Positions 40,530 to 49,859 of a stretch of 64,000 bases of DNA are shown here, one piece after another. The stretch covers positions 1 through 64,000 of the forward strand of contig JAGQUM010000049.1 in assembly GCA_020438485.1 (NCBI GenBank). Reading direction: 5' to 3'. The DNA is from Thermoleophilia bacterium (GTDB lineage: Bacteria; Actinomycetota; Thermoleophilia; Miltoncostaeales; Miltoncostaeaceae). Below the pieces are notes generated by a model, which saw only the letters and a program-made list of their open reading frames with translations, was not told the DNA's origin and ran no database searches. The translations under genes were made by a program, and so were the position numbers. The stretch's first letter is position 1. Each line of letters begins with the position of its first letter.

Positions 40530-42293
40530 GTGCCGTCAGCCGTCACCCGCGCAGTCGCGCTGCTTCAACGACTCAGCATCGGCCGGCGCCTGGCCGCCTG
40601 TTTCGCGGTCGCGGGGGTCGTTATCCTCGCCCTCGGCGCCGTGAGCTACTGGTCGGCGAACCGCCAGCAGATGGAGGCGTCGAAGGCCCGTGACCTCGGG
40701 CGCGTGATGAAGCACGTGGACGGCGCCGCGGCGGACGTCGCCCGGACCGACGCGGCGCTCAACGCGTCCGCGCTGGAGGTGCTGGTACACGGGCCGTCGC
40801 AAGCCGTGGAGGGCTCCGTCCCGCGGCAGCGCTTCCTCATTGAGGCCGACCACCTCGGCCGTCACCTGCGCACCACCGCCAAGATGCCGGGCGTCAGCGA
40901 GGAGCGCCGCGCCGACCTTGCCGCCGCGAGCGCAGAGCTGACGCGGTACATGGCCATCGACGCCCGCGCGAACCGGCTGTTCGCCGCGGGCACGCCGCGG
41001 GCCCGCGCCGTGGCCGCGGCACTGGTGACCGAGCGCGCCGAGGCGTCGGCCCTGCGGCTGAACGCCCAGCTGGTGGACATCACGTCGAAGACCGCCGAGG
41101 AGCACGACGCGGCCCTCAGGGCGTCTCTGCGGGCCGGGACGGTGGCCAAGGTCACGGTCGTCGCCACCACCCTGCTGGCCGTCCTGCTGGCCTGCGGCCT
41201 GGCGTGGCTCGTGACGTTGTCCATCACCGCCCCTCTGGCGCGTCTGCGCCGCGCCGCCGAGCGGGCGGCCGAGGGCGACCTGACTGTTGCCGCCGACGTG
41301 ACCGGCACCGACGAGGTGGCACTGACGGGGACGTCCGTGAACGGCATGCTCGACCATTTCCGCGGCATCGTGTCGCAGGTGAAGGCGGCCGCCGACCGTC
41401 AGGTGGAGGCCGCGCGCGGCCTCAGCGACGCCGCGTCCCAGTCCGGCGAGTCGGTGGCTCAGGTGGCGGCCACGATCACCGAGATGGCCGGCGCGTCCAG
41501 CATTCAGGCCGAGACCGCCGAGCACGTCAACACCACGATGGCCTCCATGATGGAGCGCGTCGGCGACGTAGCCCGCGGCGGCGCCGCCGCGTCGACCGCC
41601 GCCGCCAGCGCCGACGACGCCGCCGGCGAGGGAGTGCGGGTCGTGGACGCCGCGACCGCGGCCATGCACGGCATCAGCGAGAGCGTCGCGTCGGCCGGTG
41701 AGGTCGTCACGCGCCTCGGCGACCGCGGCGAGCAGATCGGCGCCATCGTCGGCACCATCGACCAGATCGCCTCCCAGACGAACCTCCTGGCGCTCAACGC
41801 GGCCATCGAGGCCGCCCGCGCCGGTGAGCAGGGCCGTGGCTTCGCCGTGGTCGCCGACGAGGTGCGCAAACTGGCCGCCCAGAGCCAGAGCGCGGTGGCC
41901 GACATCACCACGATCATCCGCGACATCCAGGCCGAGACGCGCCAGGCGGTCGACGCCATGGACGCCGGCCGCCGCGAGGTGGAGTCGGGCGTGGCCAGCG
42001 TCGCCCAGGCCGGGGGCGCGTTCGCGGAGATCCGCGACCAGGTCCAGCGGGTCGCCAGCGAGGTCGGCGGCGTGGCGAACTCCACCGGCGACCTCGAGGC
42101 CGGCGCGCAGGAGGTGCAGGACCTGGTGGCGAGCGTGTCGGCCGCCAGCCAGCAGAGTGCCGCGTCGGCCCAGGAGATCTCGGCCGCCACCGAGGAGTCA
42201 GGCGCCGCCAGCCAGGAGGTCGCCGCGACCGCCGCGTCGGTGGCGCGCGACGCCGACGGGCTGCGGGAGCTGGTGGCTGGCTTCACCGTCTGA
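40530..42293 (+). CDS. Methyl-accepting chemotaxis protein
   Basis: The protein has 587 residues from GTG 40530, with GGAG nine bases upstream. One membrane helix near residues 20-42 and a second near 215-240 flank an extracytoplasmic helical sensor of about 170 residues. A HAMP domain follows ([18 protein letters not shown]). The signalling coiled coil has the hairpin-tip signature [20 protein letters not shown] and [15 protein letters not shown]. No che genes are in the window, and no C-terminal CheR pentapeptide is seen. It stands a few kilobases from the type IV pilus genes, so an input to pilus-driven movement is possible; that is inference. Ligand is unknown. Confidence 0.95.
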   Translation: MPSAVTRAVALLQRLSIGRRLAACFAVAGVVILALGAVSYWSANRQQMEASKARDLGRVMKHVDGAAADVARTDAALNASALEVLVHGPSQAVEGSVPRQRFLIEADHLGRHLRTTAKMPGVSEERRADLAAASAELTRYMAIDARANRLFAAGTPRARAVAAALVTERAEASALRLNAQLVDITSKTAEEHDAALRASLRAGTVAKVTVVATTLLAVLLACGLAWLVTLSITAPLARLRRAAERAAEGDLTVAADVTGTDEVALTGTSVNGMLDHFRGIVSQVKAAADRQVEAARGLSDAASQSGESVAQVAATITEMAGASSIQAETAEHVNTTMASMMERVGDVARGGAAASTAAASADDAAGEGVRVVDAATAAMHGISESVASAGEVVTRLGDRGEQIGAIVGTIDQIASQTNLLALNAAIEAARAGEQGRGFAVVADEVRKLAAQSQSAVADITTIIRDIQAETRQAVDAMDAGRREVESGVASVAQAGGAFAEIRDQVQRVASEVGGVANSTGDLEAGAQEVQDLVASVSAASQQSAASAQEISAATEESGAASQEVAATAASVARDADGLRELVAGFTV

Positions 42294-42304
42294 CGCCCCG
42301 GGCC

Positions 42305-42333
42305 GGGGCGCGCCGCTACGGCGTGCGCGCCCC
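42305..42333. terminator. Terminator hairpin between the convergent chemoreceptor and UPF0182 genes
   Basis: GGGGCGCGC (42305-42313) pairs with GCGCGCCCC (42325-42333) over nine bases around an 11-base loop that contains the UPF0182 stop codon. A second hairpin, CGCCCCG/CGGGGCG, lies just before it at 42294-42310. Both genes end here, so it probably acts in both directions. Confidence 0.6.
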
Positions 42334-45300
42334 CCGGTTCAGGCGCCCCAGCAGCACTCGCAGCGCCGCGAGGTGGCGGGCCGCGGCGGCGTAGTCGCCC
42401 GACCCCATCGCCGCGTTGTAGGCCTCCAACTCGGCCTGCGCCCGCGCCGCCAGCTCGGGGACACCGGCCCCGTCGTCGGCCACGGGGGCGCCGGACGACG
42501 CGCGCAGCGCCACGAGCGCGTCGGGCAGCGTGCGCCCCCAGGCCACGTCGTCGCCCCCGGTCGAGACGACGACGCGGAAGACCGCCGCCGGCGTGCCCGT
42601 GCCCTGCGTGCGCAGGTAGATGGGCAGGACGTAGAGCAGCCCCCTGCCCACCGGCACCACCATGGTGTCTCCCCACGCGGGCGCGGACTGCAGCTTGAGT
42701 TGCTGGGCCATGTCGGCGTTGTTGGTGATGCGCCCCCCGAACGCCGTCAGGGAGCTTGGGGCGGCGTCGCCGGTGAACCGATCGAGCGTCAGCGCACCGA
42801 GCGTCGCGGGATCACTCGACGCCGACAGCATCCCCGCCATCGTCGACGGCGGCTGCCCGTCGCGGGAGAGGCCCGTGTACGTGCGGATGAGCCCGAACCG
42901 CTCCGGCCCCCCCGCACGGTCGCGCCACACCGCGTAGCGGGCGTTCGACGGGACGCTCTGGTCGTCCTGGCGCTGCCACCCCTCGGCCCACTGGGCGCTG
43001 CCGTTGGCCAGCAGCTGGGGATCGGACACGTGATACCGCTCGGCCGCGGCGGACTGGAACGCGAACACGTCCTCGCCGTAGCGCAGCTGCGCGCGCAGGC
43101 CGGGCGCCACGGCGTCCATCCGCTCGCCCGGGGTGAACAGCCCCGGGTACACGCGGCGCCACGTGGCCAGCATCGGCTCGTCCGGGTCGAGCACGAACAG
43201 GTACGTGCGGCCCGAGTACGCGTCCATGGCCGCCACGGCGGGCTGGCGCATGTAGTTGGAGTCGCCGTACGCCGCGGCGTACGGGTAGCGCGCCGTGTGC
43301 GTGTAGAGGGGCACGACCACCCACAGCGTGCCGCCCGCCGGCGCGAAGTACGGGTCGGCGTCGGCGCGCAGGAACGGCGCCAGCTCGCGAACCCGCGTCC
43401 GGATATCGCGCATCAGCAGCAGGCGCGTCCCGTCGCCTCCCATAGCGCTCAGGGCCCGGCGGCTGTCGCCCGCGACGGGGATCCCCCCCACGTACGTCGC
43501 GGCGGCGAAGCGCCGCCATCCCGAGCCCAGCGCGATGCCCGTGCCCCCGTCCGCGCCGCAGGAGGCCGCGTTGTCGCCCCGGCACCAGTCGGTGATGACC
43601 GTGGCCGGGTTGCGGCCGTCCAGCACCGGCTGGTCGGTGTTGACCAGCGTCCACGGCGCCCCCGACGCCGCGCCGAAGTAGATCTCGGGGTGGCGCAGCG
43701 GCGGGGTCAGGCCGGCCTGGGGGAAGCCGCGGGCGAACCACGACGGCTGGCCATCGGACGCCACCTCGTCCACGGGAGCCACCAGCACCCCGTAGCCGTG
43801 CGTCAGCCCCAGGTGGGTGCGCTGGAAGTCGCCGCGGGCGGCCGGGGCGATCTCCCTTCCGGCCACGAGCACGGTCCGCAGCCGCCCGTCCACGGTCATG
43901 CGGTTGATGTCGATGTCGTCGCAGACGTAGGCGTTGACGTCGCGCGGGACCTCGCGGCTGGTGCAGGCGTCGCGGGCCGCCGCGATGTCCAGCAGACGCA
44001 GCGACGCCACGGACGCCGGGGCCGCGCGCACGTCGGCGGGCGTCACGGCCGCGCGGGCGTAACGGTTGGTGCGCACGGTCGCGGCGTCCAGGCCCGCCGC
44101 CCGCCGCGTGCCGGCCAGCGAGTCGGCGATCGCCTGGCGCTCCACCTGATACGTCGGCCCGCGCAGGACGAACGCGTCGTAGATCCGGGCCCCGATGGGC
44201 CCCATCACCCCGAACACCGCCACCGTCGCGGCCGCGAACGCCGGCAGTGCCCACAGCGGCACGGAAGCCTCGGCGTCCCCCACGGTCCCCCGGTGCAGCA
44301 GCACGCCCGCCAGCACGACGAGCGCCAGCAGCACCAGCCACCACGCGCTGGAGATCACGACCAGGACGGCGGCCGTGGCGGCCCACGCCCCGAGCCCCCA
44401 GACGGCGGCGGGCCCCTGCCGGCGCGGCATCCACGCCCGGCGCACCGCGGGCACGGCCCACGCCACGGCGACGAGAGCCAGGCACGCCACCGCGATGGAC
44501 GCGACGGCGCGGGCGGGCAGGTCGATGTGGCGGGTGGCGCGGCCGGGTCCCGCCAGCGTGCCGTCGCCGGTCGACAGGATCCCGTAGCGCGACAGCCACA
44601 GCGCCGCCGCGATGCCCGCCAGCAGGCCGCCGCCCAGGAGGAGCCCCCAGCCAAGCCCGCGCGAACGGACGCTCTCCGCGTCGGCCCGGCCCCCGCGCTG
44701 GGTCTCGGCGTACCAGAGCGCCCCGGCCACGGCGAGCACGGCGCACAGCGCCAGGAAGAACCCGACGAGCGCCAGCTGGACCACGGCGGACAGGGCGGGC
44801 ACCGTGAACACGGTGTACGCGACGTCGCGGCCGTACACGGGGTCGGTCACGCCGAAGGGCTGGGCGTTGCGTGCGGCCAGCAGCGGGTCGCGCAGCGCCA
44901 TGGCGCCGGGCACGAGGACGGCGCCGAGCACCAGGGCCGTGAGCCCGAACGCCCCCCACCCGATGCGGCGCGCCGTCCGGTCGCCCGTGGCGCTGCGGGG
45001 CGGCCGGATGAGGTCGGCGGGCTCCAGGCGCGCCATCATCCGCGAGATCTCGTCGTCCGTGGGGAGCTCGGACGCCTGCTCCGCGCCCTCCCGGGGAGCA
45101 GGCGGCCGTGCCGGACCCCGCGGGGCGCGCGCGACGGCCAGCACGGGCAGGGCCAACAGGACGGCCGCGGCGGCGCCGCCGGCGCCGAGCCACACCGACC
45201 ACCGCAGGCGGGTGCCGTACACGTCCCCCATGCCCAGCGCGTCGTAGAACGCCCGCATCACGGTGATGACGGCCGCCTGGCGCAGGGCGATCCACGCCAC

Positions 45301-45357
45301 CACGAACGCCACGGCCAGCCCGACGGCGGCGCGCAGGAGCAGCGGGCGGGCGTTCAT
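42316..45357 (-). CDS. UPF0182 family membrane protein
   Basis: The protein has 1013 residues. About seven hydrophobic helices fill residues 1-320, starting LRAAVGLAVAFVVAWIALRQ. A long soluble region follows with family features such as RAPTYQVERQ-like RGPTYQVERQAIA, NRYARAAVTPADV, LTHGYGVLVAPVDEV, and YPYAAAYGDSNYMRQP. The last 80 residues include an acidic/Ala-rich stretch and a terminal helix (ARHLAALRVLLGRLN). UPF0182 (COG1615) is widespread in actinobacteria; its function is unknown. It is monocistronic here, with terminators or divergent genes on both sides. Confidence 0.94.
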   Translation of the reverse strand: MNARPLLLRAAVGLAVAFVVAWIALRQAAVITVMRAFYDALGMGDVYGTRLRWSVWLGAGGAAAAVLLALPVLAVARAPRGPARPPAPREGAEQASELPTDDEISRMMARLEPADLIRPPRSATGDRTARRIGWGAFGLTALVLGAVLVPGAMALRDPLLAARNAQPFGVTDPVYGRDVAYTVFTVPALSAVVQLALVGFFLALCAVLAVAGALWYAETQRGGRADAESVRSRGLGWGLLLGGGLLAGIAAALWLSRYGILSTGDGTLAGPGRATRHIDLPARAVASIAVACLALVAVAWAVPAVRRAWMPRRQGPAAVWGLGAWAATAAVLVVISSAWWLVLLALVVLAGVLLHRGTVGDAEASVPLWALPAFAAATVAVFGVMGPIGARIYDAFVLRGPTYQVERQAIADSLAGTRRAAGLDAATVRTNRYARAAVTPADVRAAPASVASLRLLDIAAARDACTSREVPRDVNAYVCDDIDINRMTVDGRLRTVLVAGREIAPAARGDFQRTHLGLTHGYGVLVAPVDEVASDGQPSWFARGFPQAGLTPPLRHPEIYFGAASGAPWTLVNTDQPVLDGRNPATVITDWCRGDNAASCGADGGTGIALGSGWRRFAAATYVGGIPVAGDSRRALSAMGGDGTRLLLMRDIRTRVRELAPFLRADADPYFAPAGGTLWVVVPLYTHTARYPYAAAYGDSNYMRQPAVAAMDAYSGRTYLFVLDPDEPMLATWRRVYPGLFTPGERMDAVAPGLRAQLRYGEDVFAFQSAAAERYHVSDPQLLANGSAQWAEGWQRQDDQSVPSNARYAVWRDRAGGPERFGLIRTYTGLSRDGQPPSTMAGMLSASSDPATLGALTLDRFTGDAAPSSLTAFGGRITNNADMAQQLKLQSAPAWGDTMVVPVGRGLLYVLPIYLRTQGTGTPAAVFRVVVSTGGDDVAWGRTLPDALVALRASSGAPVADDGAGVPELAARAQAELEAYNAAMGSGDYAAAARHLAALRVLLGRLNRGARTP

Positions 45358-45510
45358 CGTGGCGGGCGCGCAACCGGGGTCATCCGGCCCAGGCTACCGG
45401 CCCGGGCACCCCGTCCGGGGGATTAACCGGTCTCTGGCCCAACGGGGGGCGACAGCGCCCGCGGGGTCCGTCATACTGCCCCTCGTCCGCCTGAGGAGGG
45501 GGTTGCCGGC

Positions 45511-45708
45511 ATGACCGATACCGATCAGCTTCAGCACCTCGCAGAGGAGCTCGAGCGCGCGCGCAGCGACTACCTCGCCGTGTCGCGCAACGCACGCCTG
45601 TACTCGTCGGCCGCCGACCACGCGGAGGCCGAGGACCGCGCGTGGCAGCGCCTCGAGGAGGCACTGGCCGCGATGGCCGCCGTCCAGGGAGCGGGCGACC
45701 CCACCTGA
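45511..45708 (+). CDS. Small Ala/Glu-rich helical protein, function unknown
   Basis: The protein has 65 residues. ATG 45511 is preceded by GAGGAGGGGG. The whole sequence looks helical with heptad-like spacing (LQHLAEELERARSDYLAVSR, then AEDRAWQRLEEALAAMAAV), suggesting a short coiled coil. No family is recognised. It lies between the start of UPF0182 and the end of the pilus cluster, and is followed by a strong hairpin. Confidence 0.7.
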   Translation: MTDTDQLQHLAEELERARSDYLAVSRNARLYSSAADHAEAEDRAWQRLEEALAAMAAVQGAGDPT

Positions 45709-45713
45709 TCCGC

Positions 45714-45747
45714 CCGGAGGGGGCGTCCCCGGTGGGCGCCCCTCCGG
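45714..45747. terminator. Bidirectional terminator hairpin
   Basis: CCGGAGGGGGCG (45714-45725) pairs with CGCCCCTCCGG (45737-45747) over 11 bases with one bulged G, loop of 11 bases. It lies six bases after the small plus-strand gene and four bases after the lipoprotein gene read on the other strand. Confidence 0.7.
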
Positions 45748-45750
45748 TGA

Positions 45751-46506
45751 TCAGATCTTGCGGATCTCCAGAAGCCGCAACTTGTAGGTGACCCTGCTGG
45801 TCTGGTTGACCAGCGTCAGGGACGCACCCTCCTTCAGCGTGACGGTGTCACTGCCGTCGGGCAGCAGGCCGCCGTTGAGCTTCAGGACGACCGATCCCAG
45901 CGAGATGCGGTCGACGGTGAACTGCTGGGTCTCGGGCGGGATCGCGTCGCCGACGCGGGCCACGACCGGCTCGCCGCCGATGTCGAAGTCGGCCTCGTAC
46001 CCCTGCACCGCGGGTGCCTGCGACGGGGCGGGCGTGGGCGCGGTGGCCGTCGGGCCGGTGGGCGTCGTCGCCGTGCCGGTCGGCACCGGCGTGACGCCCA
46101 CCGGCACGCCGGTCGACGGCTGCGTCACCACGGGCGGGTTCGGCGTAGACCCCGGCGACGTGGCGGTGCCGGCGCCGGAGCCCTCGCCCGCGGAGGGGGC
46201 GTTGCCGGGGTCGGACGCCTCGTCCTTCACGATCGGCACGAACACGTCGCCGGGCGTGCCCATCTCGTCGTAGCCGGGCAGGCTCGACGCGTTGGCGCCG
46301 GGCTCGGGTACGGCCGGGGATCCGTACAGCTGGTCGGTCGGGGCCGGCGCCGCGCCCGCCACGGGGGCGGCGACGGCGGCGGTCGCGTTGCCGTCGCCGC
46401 TGCCGACGTCACCGCCCCCGTCCCCACCCCCGCCGCAACCGGCGAGGACGATGACAAGGGCGGCCGCGGCCGCGGCGGAACGCGCGGCGGTCGGGCGCAG
46501 CCTCAC
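45751..46506 (-). CDS. Lipoprotein in the PilP position of the pilus cluster
   Basis: The protein has 251 residues. A signal peptide ends in the lipobox VLAGC, with a Gly/Asp-rich stretch after the Cys. A low-complexity Pro/Thr/Gly region fills residues 85-165. The last 85 residues form a compact beta-like domain (YEADFDIGGEPVVARVGDAI ... VDRISLGSVVLKLNGG ... TVTLKEG). In order and build (lipobox, disordered linker, small beta domain, directly after pilO) it matches PilP, which links PilNO to the secretin in Gram-negative bacteria. Sequence identity is not evident, and a secretin is not expected in a monoderm. GTG 46506 overlaps the pilO stop. Confidence 0.7.
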   Translation of the reverse strand: MRLRPTAARSAAAAAALVIVLAGCGGGGDGGGDVGSGDGNATAAVAAPVAGAAPAPTDQLYGSPAVPEPGANASSLPGYDEMGTPGDVFVPIVKDEASDPGNAPSAGEGSGAGTATSPGSTPNPPVVTQPSTGVPVGVTPVPTGTATTPTGPTATAPTPAPSQAPAVQGYEADFDIGGEPVVARVGDAIPPETQQFTVDRISLGSVVLKLNGGLLPDGSDTVTLKEGASLTLVNQTSRVTYKLRLLEIRKI

Positions 46507-47207
46507 GGGGTACCTCCGGCGGAGTTGTTGGTGGCGTTGATGGCGTTGATGCTCTTCTGCTCCGCGGCCTTCGGGGACATCGGAGCGGGCGCCGAGGGCG
46601 CGGCGACGGGGGTCGCGGTGCCGCCGTCCGTGAACACGAGGACCTTCAGCTCGGTCTCGACCGTGCCAGCGGGTGCCGGGTCCTCGCTGTCACCCGTGGT
46701 CAGGTCCATGTCGACGGCCTTGGTGGCGAACAGCCGACCCTCGACCCGGGGGGCCGACCGCTCGTCCAGCGTCACCTGGCGGTGCAGGCGGAACATGAAG
46801 TCGTCCACATCGAAGTAGCGGCCCTTGACCACCACCGAGAGCTCGGTGGCGGCGATGTTCGGATACACGGTCGTGGCGCTGGTGCGCACGCCCATCAGCG
46901 TCACGTTGGACTGCTTGGCGAGGCTCTGCAGCTGCACGATCGCGGTGTCGACCTGCGGCCGCGCGGGCACGGCCTTCGACATGGCGAACGCGTCGATCAT
47001 GCGGTCCTGGGCGCCTGTCTGCTGCTTGGTCAGCCGCGTGAGCTGATCCTGCAGGTTGGCGTTGTCGGACTGGACCATGGACAGCTGGTCGCGCTTGGCC
47101 TGGGCGTCGGCCTTGGCGGGCTTGACGACGAACCAGTAGAGGCCGCCGATCGCCGCGACGGCGGCGAGCACGGACAGCAGCAGCTTGTCGCGCTTGTTCA
47201 GGGTCAC
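46503..47207 (-). CDS. pilO: Type IV pilus assembly protein PilO
   Basis: The protein has 234 residues from GTG 47207, overlapping the pilN stop. A short cytoplasmic tail (LNKRDKLLLSVL) and one membrane helix are followed by a coiled coil (QAKRDQLSMVQSDNANLQDQ) and a ferredoxin-like periplasmic domain: VQLQSLAKQSNVTLMGVR, LSVVVKGRYFDVDDFMFRLH. This layout is that of PilO, which pairs with PilN in the inner-membrane alignment complex. A Pro/Ala/Ser-rich tail follows. Assignment rests on domain layout and the pilM-pilN-pilO order. Confidence 0.88.
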   Translation of the reverse strand: MTLNKRDKLLLSVLAAVAAIGGLYWFVVKPAKADAQAKRDQLSMVQSDNANLQDQLTRLTKQQTGAQDRMIDAFAMSKAVPARPQVDTAIVQLQSLAKQSNVTLMGVRTSATTVYPNIAATELSVVVKGRYFDVDDFMFRLHRQVTLDERSAPRVEGRLFATKAVDMDLTTGDSEDPAPAGTVETELKVLVFTDGGTATPVAAPSAPAPMSPKAAEQKSINAINATNNSAGGTP

Positions 47208-47929
47208 GGAACCATCCCCCCCGGGGCGGTCGAGCCGGCGGGCGAGCCCTGCGCGGCGGCGGTGAGGTCGGCCGAGGCGGTCAGCGACGCGCGGTCCTGC
47301 GCGCGCTGGTCGACCGGGATCTCGACGATGAAGCTGACCACCCAGCGGTTCCCGCGCTTGACGACGTCGGACGACGTGACGCGCGGGGTGCCGAGGCCCG
47401 GGACGGCCCCGAGGCGGGCGATCATGTGGGCGACGTCGTCCTGGGTGTAGGCGAGTCCCTCCAGGTGGAGGCCCTGGACGGCCTGCGCCGTCTGGGGTTG
47501 CGCTGTCGCGCCGGGCGTGGTGGGCGTCGGCGCGGCGGCGACCTCGGTCGGCGACGTCGCCGTGACCTTCACCAACGACACGCGCTTGCGCGGCATCACG
47601 GTGACGGAATCGCGGATGAGGCGCTCCCAGTTGATGCGAGCGGCCGTCAGCGACACCAGGACGCCGCGGCGGGCCTCCTGCTTGTTGGCCTGCTGGTCGG
47701 CGGCAAGCAGCTGCTGGAGCTGCGCGTTCATGACCTGGTTGTCGGCCTGCGCAGCCGCCAGCTCCTCGCCGGCGGCCGAGGCGTCCTGGCGGGCGGTGAA
47801 GCCCATGTAGCCGACGGCCGCGAGAAGGGCCACGGCGCCGAGGACGGCGGCGGACTGCTTGCGGTTGCCGCCGGAAAGCGAGAGGCCCTGGCGGCCCGTC
47901 TTGGCGGGAAGGAGGTTGATGGCCTGCAT
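47204..47929 (-). CDS. pilN: Type IV pilus assembly protein PilN
   Basis: The protein has 241 residues. The N-terminus MQAINLLPAKTGRQG carries the INLLP motif that binds PilM, followed by one membrane helix (VLGAVALLAAVGYMGF), a coiled coil rich in Ala/Gln and a PilN domain (INWERLIRDSVTVMPRKRV, LHLEGLAYTQDDVAHMIARL). A Pro/Thr-rich loop interrupts the domain near residues 125-145. It lies three bases after pilM and overlaps pilO. Confidence 0.9.
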   Translation of the reverse strand: MQAINLLPAKTGRQGLSLSGGNRKQSAAVLGAVALLAAVGYMGFTARQDASAAGEELAAAQADNQVMNAQLQQLLAADQQANKQEARRGVLVSLTAARINWERLIRDSVTVMPRKRVSLVKVTATSPTEVAAAPTPTTPGATAQPQTAQAVQGLHLEGLAYTQDDVAHMIARLGAVPGLGTPRVTSSDVVKRGNRWVVSFIVEIPVDQRAQDRASLTASADLTAAAQGSPAGSTAPGGMVP

Positions 47930-47932
47930 GGC

Positions 47933-49000
47933 TTAGCGCTCCCCGTCCAGGGCGAGCCCCAGCGCCACGGCGCTGCGGGCCGCGATGTCGCCGGCGACAC
48001 CGCCGTCGTGGTCGAGCTGCCCCAGGGGGTCGCCCACCTCGACGCGCATCCCGATGCCCTGTTGCAGGTACCGGTCGATGCCGGTGCACAGGGACGTCCC
48101 GCCGGTCACGATCAGGCGGTCGATGGGCCGCGCGAACGGCTGCGACCTGTAGTAGTCGAGGCAGCGGGCCACCTCGCGCACCAGGGGCCGGGCGCCCAGC
48201 GCAAGCGCATGGCGGACCTCGGCGACGGTGTCGGAGTCCCACCCCTCCAGCGGCTGCCCCAGCAGGCCGCAGGCCTGTTTCACGGCCTCGGCCTCCTCGC
48301 TCGACAGGCCGGTGCGGTCGGCGACGGCGGTGGTGAGGTGGGACCCGCCGAAGTTCACCAGGCGGGTGAAGTGGCATTTGCGGTCGACCGCGACGATGAC
48401 GTTCGTGACCTCGGCACCCACGTGCACGACGGCCTGGGCGGGGGTGTCGGTGGAGCCCTCGTCGACGACCGATGGGGCCGGCAGCAGGGCACGCAGCAGC
48501 GCGAACGCCTCGAGGTCGATGCCGACCGGCTGCAGGCCTGCGGCCCGCACCACGGACACGAGCGTGTCGATCATGTCGCGGTAGGCCGCGACGACGACCA
48601 GCCGCTCCCGCTCGCCGTCGTCGCCGGAGTAGCGCATGACGGGCTGGTAGTCGACGACGCTCTCGTCGACGGGGATCGGGATGTGCTCGCCGGCCTCGAA
48701 CTGCACGGCGGCGCGGAGCTCCGCCGGGTTCTCCAGGACGGGCAGCTCGATCGTGCGCACCAGGACGCGCTGGTTGGCGACGCCGAGGCGCACCTTCTTG
48801 CCGGAGAACCGGTGGGTCTTCCAGAACCGCTTGAGCTCGGCGGCGAGTTCGCTGGGCTGGCGGATCTCCCCGTCCTGCAGGAGCCCGGGGGCGATCGGCT
48901 CCACCGCGGCCTTGGTGAGGCTGACGCGGTCGCGTGAGCTCTTCACCTCGACGCCGGCGATGGCGCTCGATCCCATATCCAGTGCAACGACTGTACTCAT
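47933..49000 (-). CDS. pilM: Type IV pilus assembly ATPase-like protein PilM
   Basis: The protein has 355 residues with the actin-like fold of PilM/FtsA. The first phosphate loop is VVALDMGSSAIAGVEV, the second VVHVGAEVTNVIVAVD, and the adenosine motif LIVTGGTSLCTGIDRYL. PilM sits on the cytoplasmic side and holds the PilN N-terminus. It is the first gene of the pilMNO-lipoprotein run; a 73-base gap separates it from the prepilin peptidase gene upstream. Confidence 0.94.
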   Translation of the reverse strand: MSTVVALDMGSSAIAGVEVKSSRDRVSLTKAAVEPIAPGLLQDGEIRQPSELAAELKRFWKTHRFSGKKVRLGVANQRVLVRTIELPVLENPAELRAAVQFEAGEHIPIPVDESVVDYQPVMRYSGDDGERERLVVVAAYRDMIDTLVSVVRAAGLQPVGIDLEAFALLRALLPAPSVVDEGSTDTPAQAVVHVGAEVTNVIVAVDRKCHFTRLVNFGGSHLTTAVADRTGLSSEEAEAVKQACGLLGQPLEGWDSDTVAEVRHALALGARPLVREVARCLDYYRSQPFARPIDRLIVTGGTSLCTGIDRYLQQGIGMRVEVGDPLGQLDHDGGVAGDIAARSAVALGLALDGER

Positions 49001-49073
49001 CAGGTCGACGTCCGTGTCGTGATCGGGGTTTTGCGAAAGGGCACTTCGTGGACCGCGGGGCGACGCGGGTGGA

Positions 49074-49853
49074 TCAGCCGAGGCGGTCGGCGTACCAGCC
49101 GACCATCGCGGGCCCCCACCACAGGGCGACGAGCGCCCCGACGGCGAGGAACGGGCCGAACGGGACCGCCATCTTGCGGGCGGCGGACCCGTGCCGGAGG
49201 AGCATCGCGACGCCCAGCAGGCTGCCGGTGAGGAACGCGATACCCAGCGCGGGGATCACGGCGGTGCCGAGCACGGCGCCCATGAGGAGCGCCAGCTTGA
49301 CGTCGCCGAGGCCCATGCCCCCGGGGTAGAACAGCCAGAGGAGGAAGAGGAAGCCGGCGGCGCCCGCGGCGGCCACGACGGGCTGCCACCAGCGGCCGGG
49401 GTCCGCCGCGATCACCAGCGCCAGCGCGACGGCCGCGGCCGGGAGCACGATGACGTCGGGGATGAGGCGGTGCTGCAGGTCGATCACCACGATCGGAACC
49501 AGCGCGACGGCCATCAGGGCCGCGGCCAGACCGCTCGCGGTGGGGCCGAACGTGGCGACGGGGATCGCCGCCAGCGCGGCGGTCGCCAGCTCGATGGCCG
49601 GGTACCGCGCCGAGACGCGGGCGCCACAGCCGCGGCAGCGGCCTCGCTGGATCGCCCACGACAGCACGGGCACCAGCTCGTGCGGGCCCAGCACGTGGCC
49701 GCAGCCCGTGCAGTGGGACCGCGGGGTCGACAGCGACTCCTCGCGGGGCCAGCGCCACGCCATGACCGTGAAGAACGATCCCAGCGCGAGGCCCAGGAGG
49801 GCGGCCATGACCACCCAGTACCACAGGGGCGCGATTGTCAGGAGATCCGGCAT
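49074..49853 (-). CDS. pilD: Prepilin peptidase (type IV leader peptidase)
   Basis: The protein has 259 residues and about eight membrane helices. The cytoplasmic loop has two CxxC pairs (HCTGCGHVLGP and CRGCGARVS), the zinc site of bifunctional PilD/PulO. The aspartic-protease residues are in VIDLQHRLIPDV and GGMGLGDVKLALL (the GxGD motif). The N-methylase region LGSFFTVMAWRWPR is present. It would cleave and methylate both pilins in the cluster. It begins six bases after the fibronectin-like gene. Confidence 0.95.
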   Translation of the reverse strand: MPDLLTIAPLWYWVVMAALLGLALGSFFTVMAWRWPREESLSTPRSHCTGCGHVLGPHELVPVLSWAIQRGRCRGCGARVSARYPAIELATAALAAIPVATFGPTASGLAAALMAVALVPIVVIDLQHRLIPDVIVLPAAAVALALVIAADPGRWWQPVVAAAGAAGFLFLLWLFYPGGMGLGDVKLALLMGAVLGTAVIPALGIAFLTGSLLGVAMLLRHGSAARKMAVPFGPFLAVGALVALWWGPAMVGWYADRLG

Positions 49854-49859
49854 CAGCGG

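Noticed and set aside
41698-45426. A 1242-codon open frame on the plus strand, antisense to the UPF0182 gene.
   Set aside because: Very high GC leaves long stop-free shadow frames. Its product is Arg/Pro/Gly-rich, has no domains and covers a clear UPF0182 gene as well as the end of the chemoreceptor gene.
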